The notes: generated from the letters alone by a model not told the origin. Numbered from the stretch's first letter, positions 33,719-46,485 are shown. The stretch is DNA of 64,000 nt from Rhizopus sp. PT2906 (GCA_025529335.1 JAMYHX010000142.1:1-64000); one strand, 5' to 3'. Program-made: numbers and translations.

Positions 33719-34054
33719 AATAAAACTCACAGCTTGTATTCTTTTATAAAATTATCCATCCTTTGTTTACATGTAACATAGCCTTTTTCATTTGTTTGTA
33801 TTCTATACATTAAAAAAATTGAATAATAAATGCACTACTTTAGCATACACTGTAGGACTTCCCTACAACAAACAAGTAACACTCAACCGAAATACATCCA
33901 TTGTCAGTAATGATTATGACAACAATAGTAGTAGTAGCAGATCAAAAGAATAAAATTAAGTAGCAAAAAAACAGATCACAATAAATGTTATCCTGATGCA
34001 AAAAAATTTCTAAAGACAGATGCCTTTATTAAGTTTTTTATCCAAATAAGCTCC
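33719..34054. other. Intergenic between convergent CWC22 and eL21
   Basis: About 335 bp of AT-rich 3' flanks with AATAAA-like signals near 33827 and 33950. No gene is seen. Confidence 0.5.
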
Positions 34055-34715
34055 TTAGATGAGAGTTTCATAAGGAATAGGAGCGATGGTTTGAGGAATA
34101 TTCTTCTTGGTGGAGACATGACGAGCTTCACGAGGTTGAGCAGGGATTCTCTTGAGGTTGAATGTAACTAGAAAAAACAAGTTAATAAAGAATACAGTAT
34201 ACATACACAATAACACTTACCACCAGCAGCCTTGGCTTCCTTCTTCTTTTGAGCGTTAAGCTTAACACGGTCCAAGAATTCTTGACGGCACTTGGAGTGC
34301 TTGACGTGTTCAACACGAACATTGACACGCTTTTCCATGTAACGGCTACCGACAACCTTGTAAACGATGACACCGACGGAAGACTTGGTAACGTTGTATA
34401 CGACACCAGTACGACTAGAGTTGAATAATTTTGTTTAATTGTCTATTGTTTTTCCATATATCTCCAACTGTTATTGCTATTTACCCGTGGTAGAACTTGT
34501 GAGGCATACCCTTTTGAACAGCAGCATTGGCCTTAATGTCAACAATGTCACCAACCTTGTAGGTCTTCAAGTAGGTGGAAAGAGGAATGGTACCATGTTC
34601 TCTGAAGTTACGAGAGAACATGTGACGAGTACGAGCACGAACTAGGAATAGTGTTTACATATTGTTTTTATCTATTTTAGTTGCTCAAATACTTACGACC
34701 GAATGAGTGAGGCAT
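34055..34715 (-). CDS. RPL21: 60S ribosomal protein eL21
   Basis: Four exons give 160 residues, the standard size: 34715-34697, 34641-34485, 34414-34221, 34167-34055. The sequence reads RARTRHMFSRNFREHGTIPL, STYLKTYKVGDIVDIKANAA, MPHKFYHGRTGVVYNV, EHVKHSKCRQEFLDRVKLNA and ends PQTIAPIPYETLI, all diagnostic for eL21 of the large subunit. The first exon is only 19 nt (MPHSFG plus one base), as in many fungal ribosomal protein genes with an early intron. The gene is divergent from uS4 across 235 bp. Confidence 0.97.
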
Positions 34716-34950
34716 CTTGTACGAAGTGGTATGAAAAGAGACCGAAACAAATAATTGGAAGGAAAAAAATTGTTAATAAACTATTGAGAATAAAAAAAAT
34801 TGCTGTGGCTTAGCTTGCTTTGTTTGGTAAATACAGTGGCTTATGCTCATGTCAACTGCAAAAAAATTTTCGAGCCCGCGCCTGGTTAAAAGTTGCAGAC
34901 CAGAGGGAATATTGTATGTTTTTCCTTCTCTTTAATTTTGGTTTCCAAGA
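34716..34950. promoter_or_regulatory. Shared divergent promoter of eL21 and uS4 genes
   Basis: The 235-bp gap between two divergent ribosomal protein ATGs must hold both core promoters and leaders. It contains a GC-rich island (CGAGCCCGCGCC near 34871) in AT-rich DNA, and a pyrimidine run TTTTTCCTTCTC before uS4. Co-regulation is inferred from arrangement. Confidence 0.6.
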
Positions 34951-35526
34951 ATGGCCGGTACCGTCAGAAACTGTCGCAAGACCTCCACTGTCCCCAAGCG
35001 TCCCTTCGAGTCTGCTCGTCTCGACCAAGAACTCAAGTTGATTGGTGAATATGGTCTCAAGAACAAGAGAGAAATCTGGAGAGTTGGTTACACTCTTTCC
35101 AAGATTCGTCGTGCTGCTCGTGAACTTTTAAAGTTGGATGAAAAGGACCCTCGTCGTCTCTTTGAAGGTAACGCCTTGATCCGTCGTCTTCTCCGTATTG
35201 GTGTCCTCGATGAAAGCCGTATGAAGCTCGATTACGTTCTTGCCCTCAAGATTGAAGATTTCTTGGAACGTCGTCTCCAAACCCAAGTCTTCAAGTTGGG
35301 TCTTGCCAAGTCTATTCACCACGCCCGTGTCTTGATCCGTCAACGTCACATCCGTGTTGGTAAGCAAATCGTCAATGTTCCCTCTTTCATCGTCCGTTTG
35401 GATTCCCAGAAGCACATCGACTTTGCCTTGACTTCTCCTTATGGTGGCGGTCGTCCCGGTCGTGTCAAGAGAAAGAGAGCCAATGCTGGTAGCGGTGAAG
35501 CTGCTGAAGAAGAAGATGAAGAGTAA
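34951..35526 (+). CDS. RPS9: 40S ribosomal protein uS4 (S9)
   Basis: A single exon of 191 residues. KRPFESARLDQELKLIGEYG, NKREIWRVGYTLSKIRRAAR and the S4 RNA-binding domain (RRLQTQVFKLGLAKSIHHAR, LIRQRHIRVGKQIVNVPSF) identify eukaryotic uS4, a small-subunit protein that binds 18S rRNA early in assembly and helps decoding accuracy. The tail GSGEAAEEEDEE is acidic. Codon use is strongly biased to C-ending codons, as expected for high expression. The N-terminus MAGTVRNCRKTSTV differs slightly from the common MPRNYSKTY start. Confidence 0.97.
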   Translation: MAGTVRNCRKTSTVPKRPFESARLDQELKLIGEYGLKNKREIWRVGYTLSKIRRAARELLKLDEKDPRRLFEGNALIRRLLRIGVLDESRMKLDYVLALKIEDFLERRLQTQVFKLGLAKSIHHARVLIRQRHIRVGKQIVNVPSFIVRLDSQKHIDFALTSPYGGGRPGRVKRKRANAGSGEAAEEEDEE

Positions 35527-36015
35527 ACTCTGTCTTTGTCGGTGGTCCACAACCTCATATGAACCTTTGCAATAAATTTTAATGATGTTTGTAAAAAATC
35601 ACTCTGTGGTTTTTCAAAGACATCTTAATTGCAAAGCACCTGTCGCTATTGTGTTGTCAAATTCGGGAGTATTTGATAACAGGATAGCACAGTATCATAC
35701 GAAAGCCCTTTCTACACTCCTCTCTCGTCTCTATGCACTGTATTTCTCTATCGATACTTGACCCTACATTGCACTTTTTTTTTGTCAATGATGAGAATAC
35801 GCAAAAGGGAAATCCAAGTATATATGTCATTTTAGACCTCAAAAGTAAATGAAGTGGTCATGTGCAAGTGTGCTTTATATTGGATGTTATTGTCAACATA
35901 GATGAGAAAAGATTGGGCTTTTAATATGTATGCTTTGTATATTAAGATTTTATTATTATGATTATTATTATTATTATTATAAGATTATTCACTATAGTCA
36001 CACATTAAGAAGTAA
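35527..36015. other. Intergenic, convergent 3' flanks
   Basis: Between uS4 and the receptor gene. It holds an ATT microsatellite near 35950-35980. No gene is seen. Confidence 0.5.
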
Positions 36016-38094
36016 TTAGAGAGCAAAGAATTGATCATTGTTCTTTTCAAGTCCACGGGTTTTGATATAAACTTGCAAGTCATAAAAGAAATCACCCCAT
36101 TCTCTCCAGAGAGATGCTTTTCCGAATATCACAAAGAGCCAGATGCCAATCGTGCTCACAAGAGTTTCTGCTGCTACCATGAGCGCAAAAGGAGGCAGTT
36201 TGTCTTTGATAATATACGTACAATTGTCTTGGCCACCATCAGGAGATATCATACATTCTATCCAGCTCAGCTTAATAGCGTCATCATCCTTGAGATTAAC
36301 CATTTTGTGGATCTGTGTAAAGTAAAATATCTATTGGATGACTTGTTAGTTTTGTTCATTTGAATATAAAAATGAGCATTACCCAGTAAAAGACGACGGT
36401 TCCACTAGATAAAATAGCCAGCAATATAGCACGCCATTGAATTTGCACTGCAGTAATAACATGTCTATGCTTTCTGGAAGTAATAGGTAGTTTTGTGGTG
36501 CCTTGAGAAGCAGACTGAGATATGTCTGATTGGATGCCTTCTCGAAATGCCATTCGAGCAATATAAATAAAGGTAGCTATGTGAACCACGAATGCTGGAC
36601 AGACGATGGCAGCCATAGGATAAAAGAACAACTCGAAAATCTTGTCTACAGATACTAGACAAAGGTTGGCAAATTCAAACTTGACCTTGTGAAGACCAAG
36701 AGTGAGTGACATAAAGATAATAGGATATCCCCAGCAAAAGGTGTTCAAAATATAGTATCTGTTGGTAAAAAAGTTGACTTTCCAAACCGTGTGCAAGTGA
36801 AGATTCAGAATGACAGCAGCGCTCCAACAGCAGGTTGCCAATGAAGCGAAGATAAGAATGGCACCTATTAAAAGACATTTAATCAAGAGGATAACAAGAA
36901 CAATAATAAAAAGGTATTTACCTTGCACGGCACATAAAGGATTATTGTCTTGTGAGCTAACAGAAGCAGGGTTGGCACATTGAATTCGTTTAGGATCATT
37001 CACCGAGAAGAAAGAGACCATGCTGAACAGAAAGATGGATATAGAAAAGTTCAAAATGAGCAAAGAAGGGTGTCTTCTTTTATCAGGCAAGACCAAGTAA
37101 CTGATTGTCATAACAAGTGACAATACGGCGGATATGCATCTGATAATGTCGGTCGCCAAAAACGCATGTATAGTCCAGTCGGTAGGATAGAACTAATAAA
37201 TAATAAATCAATATTACATGTCAAATTATAGAACCGAATATACTTTACAAAATTTTGTTGCGGACACGGAAGGCAACAGCCTGCTTTACAAAATGCATTG
37301 CCTGTTGTGTCTTCTGGTTGTCCATAACCAACATCCTTTACAAAAGGAGCGGGACATTGGGCAATAACAAAGTTGTCTGGAATATATGATAGATTATAGG
37401 GGGCGTTTGGATTTGAAAGCCTGGTTGCTATAGCGTTACAGTTGCTGCTGGAAGACAGAGGCTGCTGTGTGATGGGTGATGTTTTCTTGCAGTCTGGCAA
37501 TGCGTTAAGTCCAGTAAGCATAAAGATGTTTTTACATTGATGATAAACTTCTTCGCAAGAGGACATGCATCCCATTGTGGGTTCTAGACAAAAATTTGTT
37601 TAAAATGGTTGTTATAATAGAGCATTTTGAATAGTTACCATTGTTATCACATCTAGGATAAGCAAAGGAACAAGTATATCTGTAATAAGCGTCTACACAA
37701 GTGGGTGCAATGTCTTTAAAGCTTTCGCTTATATTCTTTACTAGCGCTATTTGTTGTTCAATTAATTGTATTGGCAGTCCTTTTGTGTATACGCTATAAT
37801 TTATATATGCCTGCGGAAGGCGATGTTAATATACTATTATACTGAATAAAAAGTTGCTTCTCTTACGCTGCATATTCCATTTGTTGGATAATTTGTACAT
37901 AAGCCTATTATAAAATGTGTGAGTATGTTTTTTTTTTACTATATTTCGTCAAAATACGCCGTACTTGGTGTGGCAGAAGTACTTGTGGTACTAGATTGTG
38001 TGGTATTATTTGTAGGCACTTGTGCTTGACCAAAAATTGGGGAAAGGGATAGGGTGAAGACAAGTGCACATTTATATAAAAAATGCGAAACCAT
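36016..38094 (-). CDS. Frizzled/Smoothened-like seven-TM receptor
   Basis: Seven exons give 574 residues: 38094-37965, 37904-37867, 37810-37639, 37583-37249, 37192-36922, 36864-36383, 36312-36016. A signal peptide (MVSHFLYKCALVFTLSLSPI) leads to a Ser/Thr-rich linker and a Cys-rich extracellular domain of about 200 residues with Frizzled-type Cys (CTNYPTNGIC, TCVDAYYRYTCSFAYPRC, GCMSSCEEVYHQC, GNAFCKAGCCLPCP). Seven membrane helices follow, for example TDIIRCISAVLSLVMTISYL and LIFASLATCCWSAAVILNLH. The cytosolic end is KASLWREWGDFFYDLQVYI. The Fz/CRD plus 7TM layout matches receptors reported from early fungi and Dictyostelium; the ligand and G-protein coupling are unknown. There is no KTxxxW-type motif at the expected site. 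Confidence 0.85.
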
Positions 38095-41036
38095 TGTATT
38101 GTCGCTTTACTATGCTCTTGATCTGATCAGTAGTTGAAGGCAGGCCTTGGGGGTATCTGCTCTTTAAATTTACAAATGAGGGTAACAGAAAAATAAAAAT
38201 CAGGAAAGAAAGGTGGGGAAATTCAGAACGATTCAGAATAAAATAAGAAAGGTTGTTCTTTTTCTCTTTGTAACTGACATTTCTCGAATAACACAAGTCT
38301 ATTTATACTACATAGTCCCTCCGCTCCCTCTAGAACCTTCTTAACGTATATATCTTAATACTTTGTTACTATAGAATGCAAGCTCAAACAACTCTTCCCC
38401 TACATTTGTTCCCTTTTCGAACAAGACACGATATTTTCTCATAAGGCAATATCCATTACACACTGTGCTTTGGCCAACATTAAGTTTCAACAATGCTTCT
38501 CAACTTTCTATAATAAACATAAGCTTAAATAACCACTCTTTTATTATCTAATAAGCTATTAATTAAGTATCGAGATTATATCTTTAGTGAAAATATCAAC
38601 TCGGACTATGCATAAGTGTATTTTTTTCCTATAAAAATGACACATATGTGTACTCAGATTAGAAGCACATGTACTTACCTTGTCCTACTTGTACAATTTT
38701 TAAACGCCTCCACAAGATGATTTGCTCCTTTTCCTTTACTTGTAAACAGCCTAACTTCTATATTACTTTTTTTCTCTTGGGTTGCCTTGACCATAGTTAC
38801 ACATATCATCTGAGTGACCTCTCAAGCTTTTGTGCATGTGTGCGCGTGTATACATGCAAATCATTGAAATCTGATCAATGAGATGCTTGGATATAATCGA
38901 TGAATTATTTTACCCGCTCTATTTTGGCGCTCCTGAACTTTTCTTTTTTTTTTTCACTTCCTGCATAGAATAATCTTTATCATTGAGCTCCGCCACGACA
39001 ATAATAGAAAGAAGGACAAGTACAATAGAATCACTTGACGTTCTATGATATGATACATCAGCTTATGCATAAACTGATAACTTAAATAAGATTGTCCAGT
39101 TGCATTTTTTGCTGACCAACCAAAGACATTCCAAACAAGTCAATTTGTAACAACTCCACATTTTTTTAATTACAGACCGAATAAGCTTTATTTTTTACAA
39201 ACACAAAATCTCCGTTTAAGGAAAGCAAGGAGAAAAGGGAAAGATGCATAGGCCCCGTTTCTAACGAAAGAAAGAAAAATACACAAAAAGGTTAAAAAGG
39301 GCAGTTTAGCAAATAAAAGGCTGCTGAATCTCTCATGCTTATAACCCTTTATGGTTGATGGCGTCGCTCATTTTCTGCGTCAATCTAAGACATTTTCTTT
39401 ATTAACTTTTTTATTTGTTCGATTTCGTTGTACAGAAGTAGAAAGTGGCGCTGAAAAAGATGAACTGTAATTTTGGGGTTTGAATCCATATTCGTAATAA
39501 CAAAATTATTTTTGGCTAAATTAATAGATAGTTGCATATTCGAATATTACTTACATAGAACCCATGCACCCAATTACTGACTTGAGTTAGTATACGTCAT
39601 TTAAAGGGGATCCTTTGACACGATTAAATGTAACTGTATTTCATTGCTTTTTTTAATATATTTAGTACATATAGTACACTAATAATAGAGCCAAGGCTAT
39701 CGTAACCTAGTTGACTTTTTATAAGATGCATGATTGTGTATACCAGTTTACAATACACAAAGGAAGGAAGGAGACAATTGAGATTAATTGAGATTTACAG
39801 GGCTTATGAGGAAGATAGTATAGCCGCGAGTAAACATTGGGCATCCCTTTTAGGGAGCTGTGAAGGGGGGGGGCTATTATAATAGACAAACGTTTCTTTT
39901 AGAAACACCGTCCCTTACTCGACTTTGTCTTACTTATGATTTACCATCCGCCAATTTAATTAGAAGTGTAGCTTTTTATTTAATGATATAGAACCCACTC
40001 TGCTGGATTTGTGCAACTTAAATGAATAAATAAAGAAAAAATTAATATCTAGTTATCAACCTTTTTGCTATTTCATAATAGAAGTCACTGCATTAAATTT
40101 TATAGTTGTTACCTTCGTCACGATAGGTCCTGAAAAGATCAAACTCCTAAATAAAAGGGTGCGTTATATTGGAGTATAGTCATGGGTTATTGACAGAACT
40201 TAATAGAAGGATTTACAGCCATCATTTCCTTATTTTGATCAAGATATTTTGCATCTCCCGGCTTATACTCTGTTTTCTTTGGAAACTGTTCCTGCCATAA
40301 CGGCAATAGTAGCTCTCATTGCTCTTTGTTCATTACTTTTTTTTGGACCCTTTTAGTTTTATCCCAAACAAACTAAGGAAGAGAGGAAATCAAGTTTTAT
40401 AAAACATCATTATGGGGCTATTATCAAATGGTTTACTCTTTCATGCCTTGTATTACACAGTCCTAATATTATCACTGTTGTCTACTAAAAGAGCTTAAAC
40501 AATGAGAGAATTTAGCAAGATCCTTATTTGGCTAAACACTATGTTTGCGCGACTCATGGCTAAACAATAGAGTTACAAAGAAAAACAAAAACTGTACAAT
40601 GAAAAAGCGTTTAAGCGATAACCTATAGTAACTGCAATAAATGCGTCTTTATTACTTTTTCAGCCATTTGTTTACTCTCGTGTTTTCCTTTTTTCCTACG
40701 CCCAACGTTATTTCTTCTAAGCTACCTTAACATGACCTTCTTTAAATGTTTAAGCTCTTTCCTCTTTTAAACATTTAAGCGAATGGCTTAAACCTTAATA
40801 GAACATTTTAGGGTACAGTGAGACTGATAGTGTCTTCGTCTGAGACTTCCTTTGTATTATCACAGTTTGCAAAAATGAATAGGGTATACGGTTGGCATAT
40901 GTGGTTGTCTGTTTGAGCACTTGTCGCTCGACATCTATATGTTGAAAGGCTATCGTAGTTGTGGATATAGTGATTTAACTGCTTCATATACACTTTTTTT
41001 TGGCTGTCTGCCAGAATAAAAGTTTTGATCATGGCA
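38095..41036. other. Long intergenic tract, no gene seen
   Basis: Almost 3 kb of AT-rich DNA with stops in all frames and only tiny open frames. A G-run (39848-39854) and A/T-runs are the only visible marks. It includes the receptor promoter near 38100-38400. Just before the MITE, 41009-41034 reads AGTTTTGATCATGGCA, which resembles Tc1-type terminal sequence. Confidence 0.45.
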
Positions 41037-41377
41037 GGGGAAAACACTACATGCACCAGACGCTAGACTAATCCTACAGGCGCTACCTCCAAATACTACC
41101 TATGATGTTGTCCAACAAAACTTTTCATCATCTTATTTTGTTTCTTTTCAAGAAGAAAGAAATAAAAAAGAAATGTTGTTATTTTAATTTTATGTTGTCA
41201 GCTTGATCAACAAAGAACCAAGGTCAATTCAAGTGTATTTATGATGAATGAATGAACTGGACAGTCTTAGATTAGGCAGAAACTTTGGTAGTATGAAGTT
41301 GTACAATGACCCCACATGTAGTGCCTAGAAGAAGCGCCTTTAGTGTTAGCCTATTTTCTGGTACATATGGTGTTCAC
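41037..41377 (+). mobile_element. MITE copy C, decayed
   Basis: The left end GGGGAAAACACTACATGCACC and right end GGTACATATGGTGTTCACC are diverged versions of the family ends. The interior keeps ACTACCTATGATGTTGTCC, TTTCTTTTCAAGAAGAAAGA and GTTGTCAGCTTGATCAACAA, but is about 75 bp shorter than copies A and B. No target duplication is visible. Confidence 0.65.
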
Positions 41378-42960
41378 CTTTATTAAATAACGATCTTTTG
41401 TTTTGTTTTTGTGTGACCAAAATTTAGCTTCACGTTTGCTTTCATTCTGCATATGAACTCGTGGGAAGGTCATGTGCTCAACTTGGGATGTATTCATTAG
41501 GATTTGAATTATAAAATAACTTTTAGCCTAAAGGCACGTTAACCGAAAATAGAATCTGGACTCCTTCAATGAGACTTTTTTTATAAAAAAAATACTCTTT
41601 GTTGTTAGAGAAGCACTATAAAAGTGAAAAGTGATATATTTGTCAGTTCAATCAGGGCAAATTATTAGAAGAGAAGAGAAAGAGAATAACCAGAAAAGCA
41701 CAATGTTCTTGATTAGACAGAGATCTTTCAAAAAAAAATGCGACAGGAGTCATTGGTATCAATATGAAGAATACTAATACCAAAAGATGTAGCTTATCAT
41801 CTACACATACAAATTACCAACAAAAGAGCAACATTAAAGAGGAAAAACAGATTAGAGAAACTGTGTTTTTATTGATATAGGTTCTATACTTTTTTGATCT
41901 AAAAAAGGCATGTGTTTAATTAAGAAACCAAATAAACTTCTGTAATCTTATGAATGCTTGATGCAATACAATCTATTTCCTTATACGGTTAAAGGTCATT
42001 ATCAGTATATCATCAGTTCTCTTCAAGATATACAATTCTCTCTTATACTATTTCTGCGGGCACGTTTTTAGGCTGATGAATGCATTGATGATCGGATGCC
42101 GTAAGAGTTCCTTTTAGATCAAAAGGATACTGAATGTACTCTCTTATCTCATAAATTTGCATAAGTACTTTTATATCTGGAGAAACTGGAATATGCCAGA
42201 CCAACTAAGGAAAGATTTTACAAGAATAGCAACATAGTCTTATCAAAAACCACAAGAAGGTCTAAAAAGAGTTATTGCACTGAATAAAAAGATTATAGTG
42301 TAAAACGCAGATCAAGAGCCACAATAGTTCAGTTCACAGATAACACAGCAAGAAAGAAAATCCATGCGACCGTACTGCACTCAAGTCAGACTTGAATAAG
42401 GTTAAGGGCAAAAGACGCTTGTAGTCTGAAAAGTGATACTTAAATCAACCTTTGAAGGCTCTAGAAGATGTTAGTTTTCAGTAATGCATCCTCTTTTGAA
42501 GTTGGTAAAAATCACCACCAAATGTGCGCAAGGGAAGAAGTGTACGAGCCTGAAAGTTTGACGTCAATCTCTAGCAGCGTCCCTAAATTACAATAAATAA
42601 ATACATACCAGTTAATTCTACAAGAATATATACCACTGTCTAAGAGCGGCCTTGCCTCGACTTTGTTGTAAGTTGGATTAACAACGTGATGAGAGAGAGA
42701 GAGATAATGACATGTCAAAGAGATGAGTCGATTCAGGCACCATCAGTTGACGACATTGAAGTCGGAGTCTGAATTGTTGAGTACCGAAACAACACTTTTC
42801 CTCAAACTGTTGCCATTCATCCGATTTTAATCATTTCTTTGGCGCTCAATGCCATCAATATCGCCAACCCAATCTCTATTAAAAAGTATATCTAAATCCA
42901 CGTGATCAAATAAACGAATAAGGCGAAAAACAGAACTCATCATATGGTTGTTATAAAACC
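41378..42960. other. Intergenic, no gene seen
   Basis: AT-rich without supported ORFs. A GA repeat lies at 42692-42703. The GC content rises after about 42700, next to the retroelement scrap. Confidence 0.4.
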
Positions 42961-42966
42961 TTATCC

Positions 42967-43440
42967 GTGTTACTTATTTTCACTCCTGGCAGTGGATATA
43001 TGGACATAGTGTCCTCGTCATTTCACCAAGCTTTTCATTCTATACGTATCATCAGATTGCAACATCCACCAACACTCTATCACGGCAAATTTATCAACAA
43101 GTCGAATAAACTCCACCTCCACTTTCCAGTGGCTCAATCGTTTGTGGAGCCCTCATTCGATCGGACTATTCGCCTCTATCACAACAACGAGCTGTCATCC
43201 GCTGTCTCCTGTAATTATCGCCGCAAGATCACCGACCACCCTGCCTCACCATATGTTGGTAAGCGACGGCAACGAACACCAAGTCCTATGCAAAAATTCC
43301 AAGCGGACGATGTTAGCTTGCAAAAGACAACAAAGATCGCTCTTCACTCCCAACGTTCGCAAGCATTATTTGTCTGTTCTCAGCTACTTTTTACAAACTT
43401 TAGTTTATATGCTCTGGATTAACAACCAAGGTCACGTTCT
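42967..43440 (+). pseudogene. Possible DIRS/Ty3-like retroelement scrap (RNase H end)
   Basis: A plus frame from about 43062 reads IHQHSITANLSTSRINSTST, then FQWLNRLWSPHSIGLFASIT. This resembles the segment after RNase H in DIRS and Ty3-type elements, where F..L...WGP..(I/V)DLFAS recurs. A second frame (42967-43422, 151 codons) overlaps and has no clear motif. The block is more GC-rich than its surroundings, as expected for an inserted coding sequence. No RT motif is seen nearby, so this is a fragment at best. Confidence 0.35.
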
Positions 43441-44700
43441 ACGAAGTGTATTATTATGTAAACACATTATACGAACAAGTGATCGCTATTTCCGCCCACC
43501 TCTTTTTCTTTCTCGGTTTTCTTTGTTTCTGTCTCACTCAAAAGATAAAGATCAATACTTTTTATTTCATTTATTTTATATTATTAAAGTAGTACAAGTT
43601 TGAATAAATAAAGCTTATATTTTCAAACACTGAAGCCATTTAAAAAAAAAAAAAAAGAAAAGGCGGGTAAAAAAAGGGCTGTAAACAAAAAAGGGGGAGC
43701 TTTAAATAATAAACAAACTTGGTGTAACTTACGCCTTAATCAGCAGGACATTATCTACCATCCATACAACAAGCTCATTTTTTTCCTCCCTTTTAAATAC
43801 GTACAGCGATCACGTTACTTAGTTGCAGTTTTATACAGACCCTTCACGTTTATTTGCTAGAATATGCCAGCTCATAATTTTGATAACATTATGAGCTCCA
43901 TCCTTGACCAAAATGATAAAGAAAAAAATAGGCTGTTCTACCTTAGATACACTATTCCTTTGGACTAATAATAAAAGAGACAAAAAAGAAAGAAAGATGA
44001 GAGAATATGCATATATTACATTCTAGAATTATGTATGTGAAAAAAAAGCAGAACAAGGTAAACATAATGAATTCCATATGACGTTAACTGAGCCAATATC
44101 ATTACACCTTTGGTTAATAGACCTTTTTTTTTTTGATTTTACATGAGAGTTAATAGGAAGTGATTACTACTCTATCGGATACAAACCTGTTATTGTGTGC
44201 TATTTCATCTTGAAGTTAGGACAAACAAGGTGCTTCTCTGTATAATATACGCATGAACATTTATTTTGCATTTCCTTCTCTTTTTCTATTATTACTTTTG
44301 TTGTTGCTATTATTTTTATGAATTGCATTTATTACCATGATACTTGTACCGAGTGGTCGTATCATTATGGTATTTACATTGTACATAATGTATTGTTTGC
44401 ATATAAACAAAGTTGAAAAATACGAGTAGATTATTTTTAACAAATTGGTTCCGTGGCAACCCAAACTTTATAAACAATAACAATCTCAATTTTTGTTACA
44501 CAACTGTTGCCTCTTGTTTTGAGGAAGCTGTGATACAGCTGCAAGTTTGTATCAAGGGGTAGAAAAACAAAATAAAACAGTTCATGCGAAAAAAATGTGC
44601 AATTTGTGTAGCCTTCATTTTTAATCCCCTTTCCATTGTTTAATATAAACAGGCGTCTTTTTTTCTTCTCTTCTTCTTTTTCCTTTACATTTTATTACTC
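43441..44700. other. Intergenic, upstream of the homeodomain gene
   Basis: AT-rich with homopolymer runs (A-run 43641-43654). No supported gene. The pyrimidine-rich stretch 44656-44690 just before the ATG fits a fungal leader. Confidence 0.45.
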
Positions 44701-45964
44701 ATGTTTGCACCCACATATACTTCTTTTGACTTGAACGACAAGAAGATCTTGTATGATACCAGTTTTGATCATATTGCGCGATTTAGTTCTGATCTGTATA
44801 GTCCAATGATACCGCCCAACGATTATATCGTAAATATGCCAGGTGTATCGGACATGAATGCAAAAGAAACAGACTTGGACTTGGACTATCAAATGTCTGA
44901 AGGAAATACCATAATCACCAAACGAGACGCTATCTCTTATCTAACTGGCGAATTGGACATGACACAGTCACTTGCAAAATTTTACAGTCTTGCGCCATTT
45001 AGTCCCATCGAAGGGGATTTAATAAACTATTCAGTTTGTGACAACGCCTTTGTCTCCGATGGCTCCGACCTCGATCCAACAGCGATGATCACAACTCAAA
45101 TGGGTCATCCAAATGTGTTCAAGGAAAGCTTACCGTCATTTACAGAGCTACCATCAACCGTCATCTCTGGTTACAATTTAGAGCTACCTGTCGGTTTTGA
45201 AGAGCAGCAGCCGTACTTCAACTCGGGTGCTACGACATCATCGCTCATGTGTTGTACAACGCAAAACATTGTGGTACCCGAGGGAAGCATATCGCATTTG
45301 CCTGATTTAGCAGCCCCTGATGAATTTATCTCTTCCGATGAAGATAATAATAGTGCCGCTGACGATCATGACTATCCAGACCAAAAGGATGAGGTCATTC
45401 AGGTTACCAAGGAAACACCAAAAGAAGTAGAGACGGAAAAGGAACAGACGGAATGTAGTGACCGACATTTGGAACACAGCGATAGTCAAACAGTCATTAA
45501 GCCAGTTCGACGAAAGCTGACCAGCCAGGCTCGTACAAAGAAACATTGTAAATTGGGTCACATCAGAAAGAGGAATAGCAAGCTGAGCAAGAAATCATCC
45601 GTATTTTATCAAGATCAAAGTGATAATAGTAAGAGAACAAGAAAGAACTACGACAAGACTGTTATCAATATCCTCATGAGTTGGTACCTTGAACACGATG
45701 GAAAGATACCAGATAGCTCTGCTAAAGATGATCTCTGCAAACAGACTGGTAAATCTATTGTTCAGAGTAAGTGTGAATAAAAATGAAAATGAAATTTATA
45801 TCTAACCTTATTTTTTTTTTCCCATAGTCTCCACATGGTTCCAAAATGCAAGGCGTAGATACGCCGGTAAATTAGAAGCCTATAGGCTATATTCTATAAA
45901 GCATCCAGATATTGTATATGATAGTGAATCTTTGGACGCATTTTTAAGATCAAAACAAATGTAA
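44701..45964 (+). CDS. Homeodomain transcription factor (TALE-like)
   Basis: Two exons, 44701-45766 and 45828-45964, give 400 residues. The first 280 residues are acidic and disordered (SSDEDNNSAADDHDYPDQKD), then basic (KKHCKLGHIRKRNSKLSKKS). The homeodomain spans about 308-370: RTRKNYDKTVINILMSWYLE, HDGKIPDSSAKDDLCKQTGK, and helix 3 STWFQNARRRYAGK. WFQNARRR with the slightly long helix 1-2 loop resembles TALE or HD1-type fungal factors. The intron falls inside helix 3's lead-in (IVQ|ISTWF), a common homeodomain position. Acts in the nucleus on DNA; targets are unknown. There is no sign that this is the sex locus, which in Mucorales encodes an HMG factor. Confidence 0.85.
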
Positions 45965-46485
45965 CAAATGTCTCTCCCCCCTTGTTTATATGCTGATACC
46001 CCCCTCTTTTCTTTTCTTTTCTTTTTTTTGCTTTAAACATTCGCATACTGTATTTAAATAAATAACAAAAAAAGGCTGTGTACTATTTTCAAATTTCTTT
46101 ATCGTTTCTAACCTGAATTACATAAAGAACCTTGATCTTTTTGAAATGATACCAAAACAAACAGAAAGGACGATAACCAGGATCTTTCGTGCATTATTTT
46201 TATGGTCATATATTTCTCCTGTTTCGTTGCATATCCAGCAATACCTGAAATTAGTTGATATAAACAGAGACACATGATAATTATGAAAAATATATTGCTT
46301 GTACTGCAATAGTGAAACTGCGAGTACCTTAACTGATGCTTATCTGCTCAAGTAGTTTTTTGCTGGTATAAACATTCGGTGTTAATGAGTGTAAATTAGC
46401 TCCAGTTAAAAGAATGAAAAAGTTAGTCCTGTGCATAGTTGAAAAAAAAAAAAGATTTTTTTCATTTTTTCTTTCCTTTCTTATT
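45965..46485. other. Intergenic, no gene seen
   Basis: 3' flank of the homeodomain gene and leader of NOM1, with TTTTC and A-runs. Nothing else is supported. Confidence 0.5.

Noticed and set aside
33246..33749. Val/Ala/Leu-rich frame overlapping the CWC22 tail
   Set aside because: It is a shifted reading of the SR-repeat DNA; CWC22 is clearly the real frame.
35128..35550. 140-codon antisense frame over uS4
   Set aside because: Antisense of a highly biased ribosomal protein gene; no motif or splice support.
44701..45964. Homeodomain gene as a mating-type (sex) locus
   Set aside because: The Mucorales sex locus encodes an HMG factor with characteristic flanking genes (triose phosphate transporter and RNA helicase), none of which are present here.
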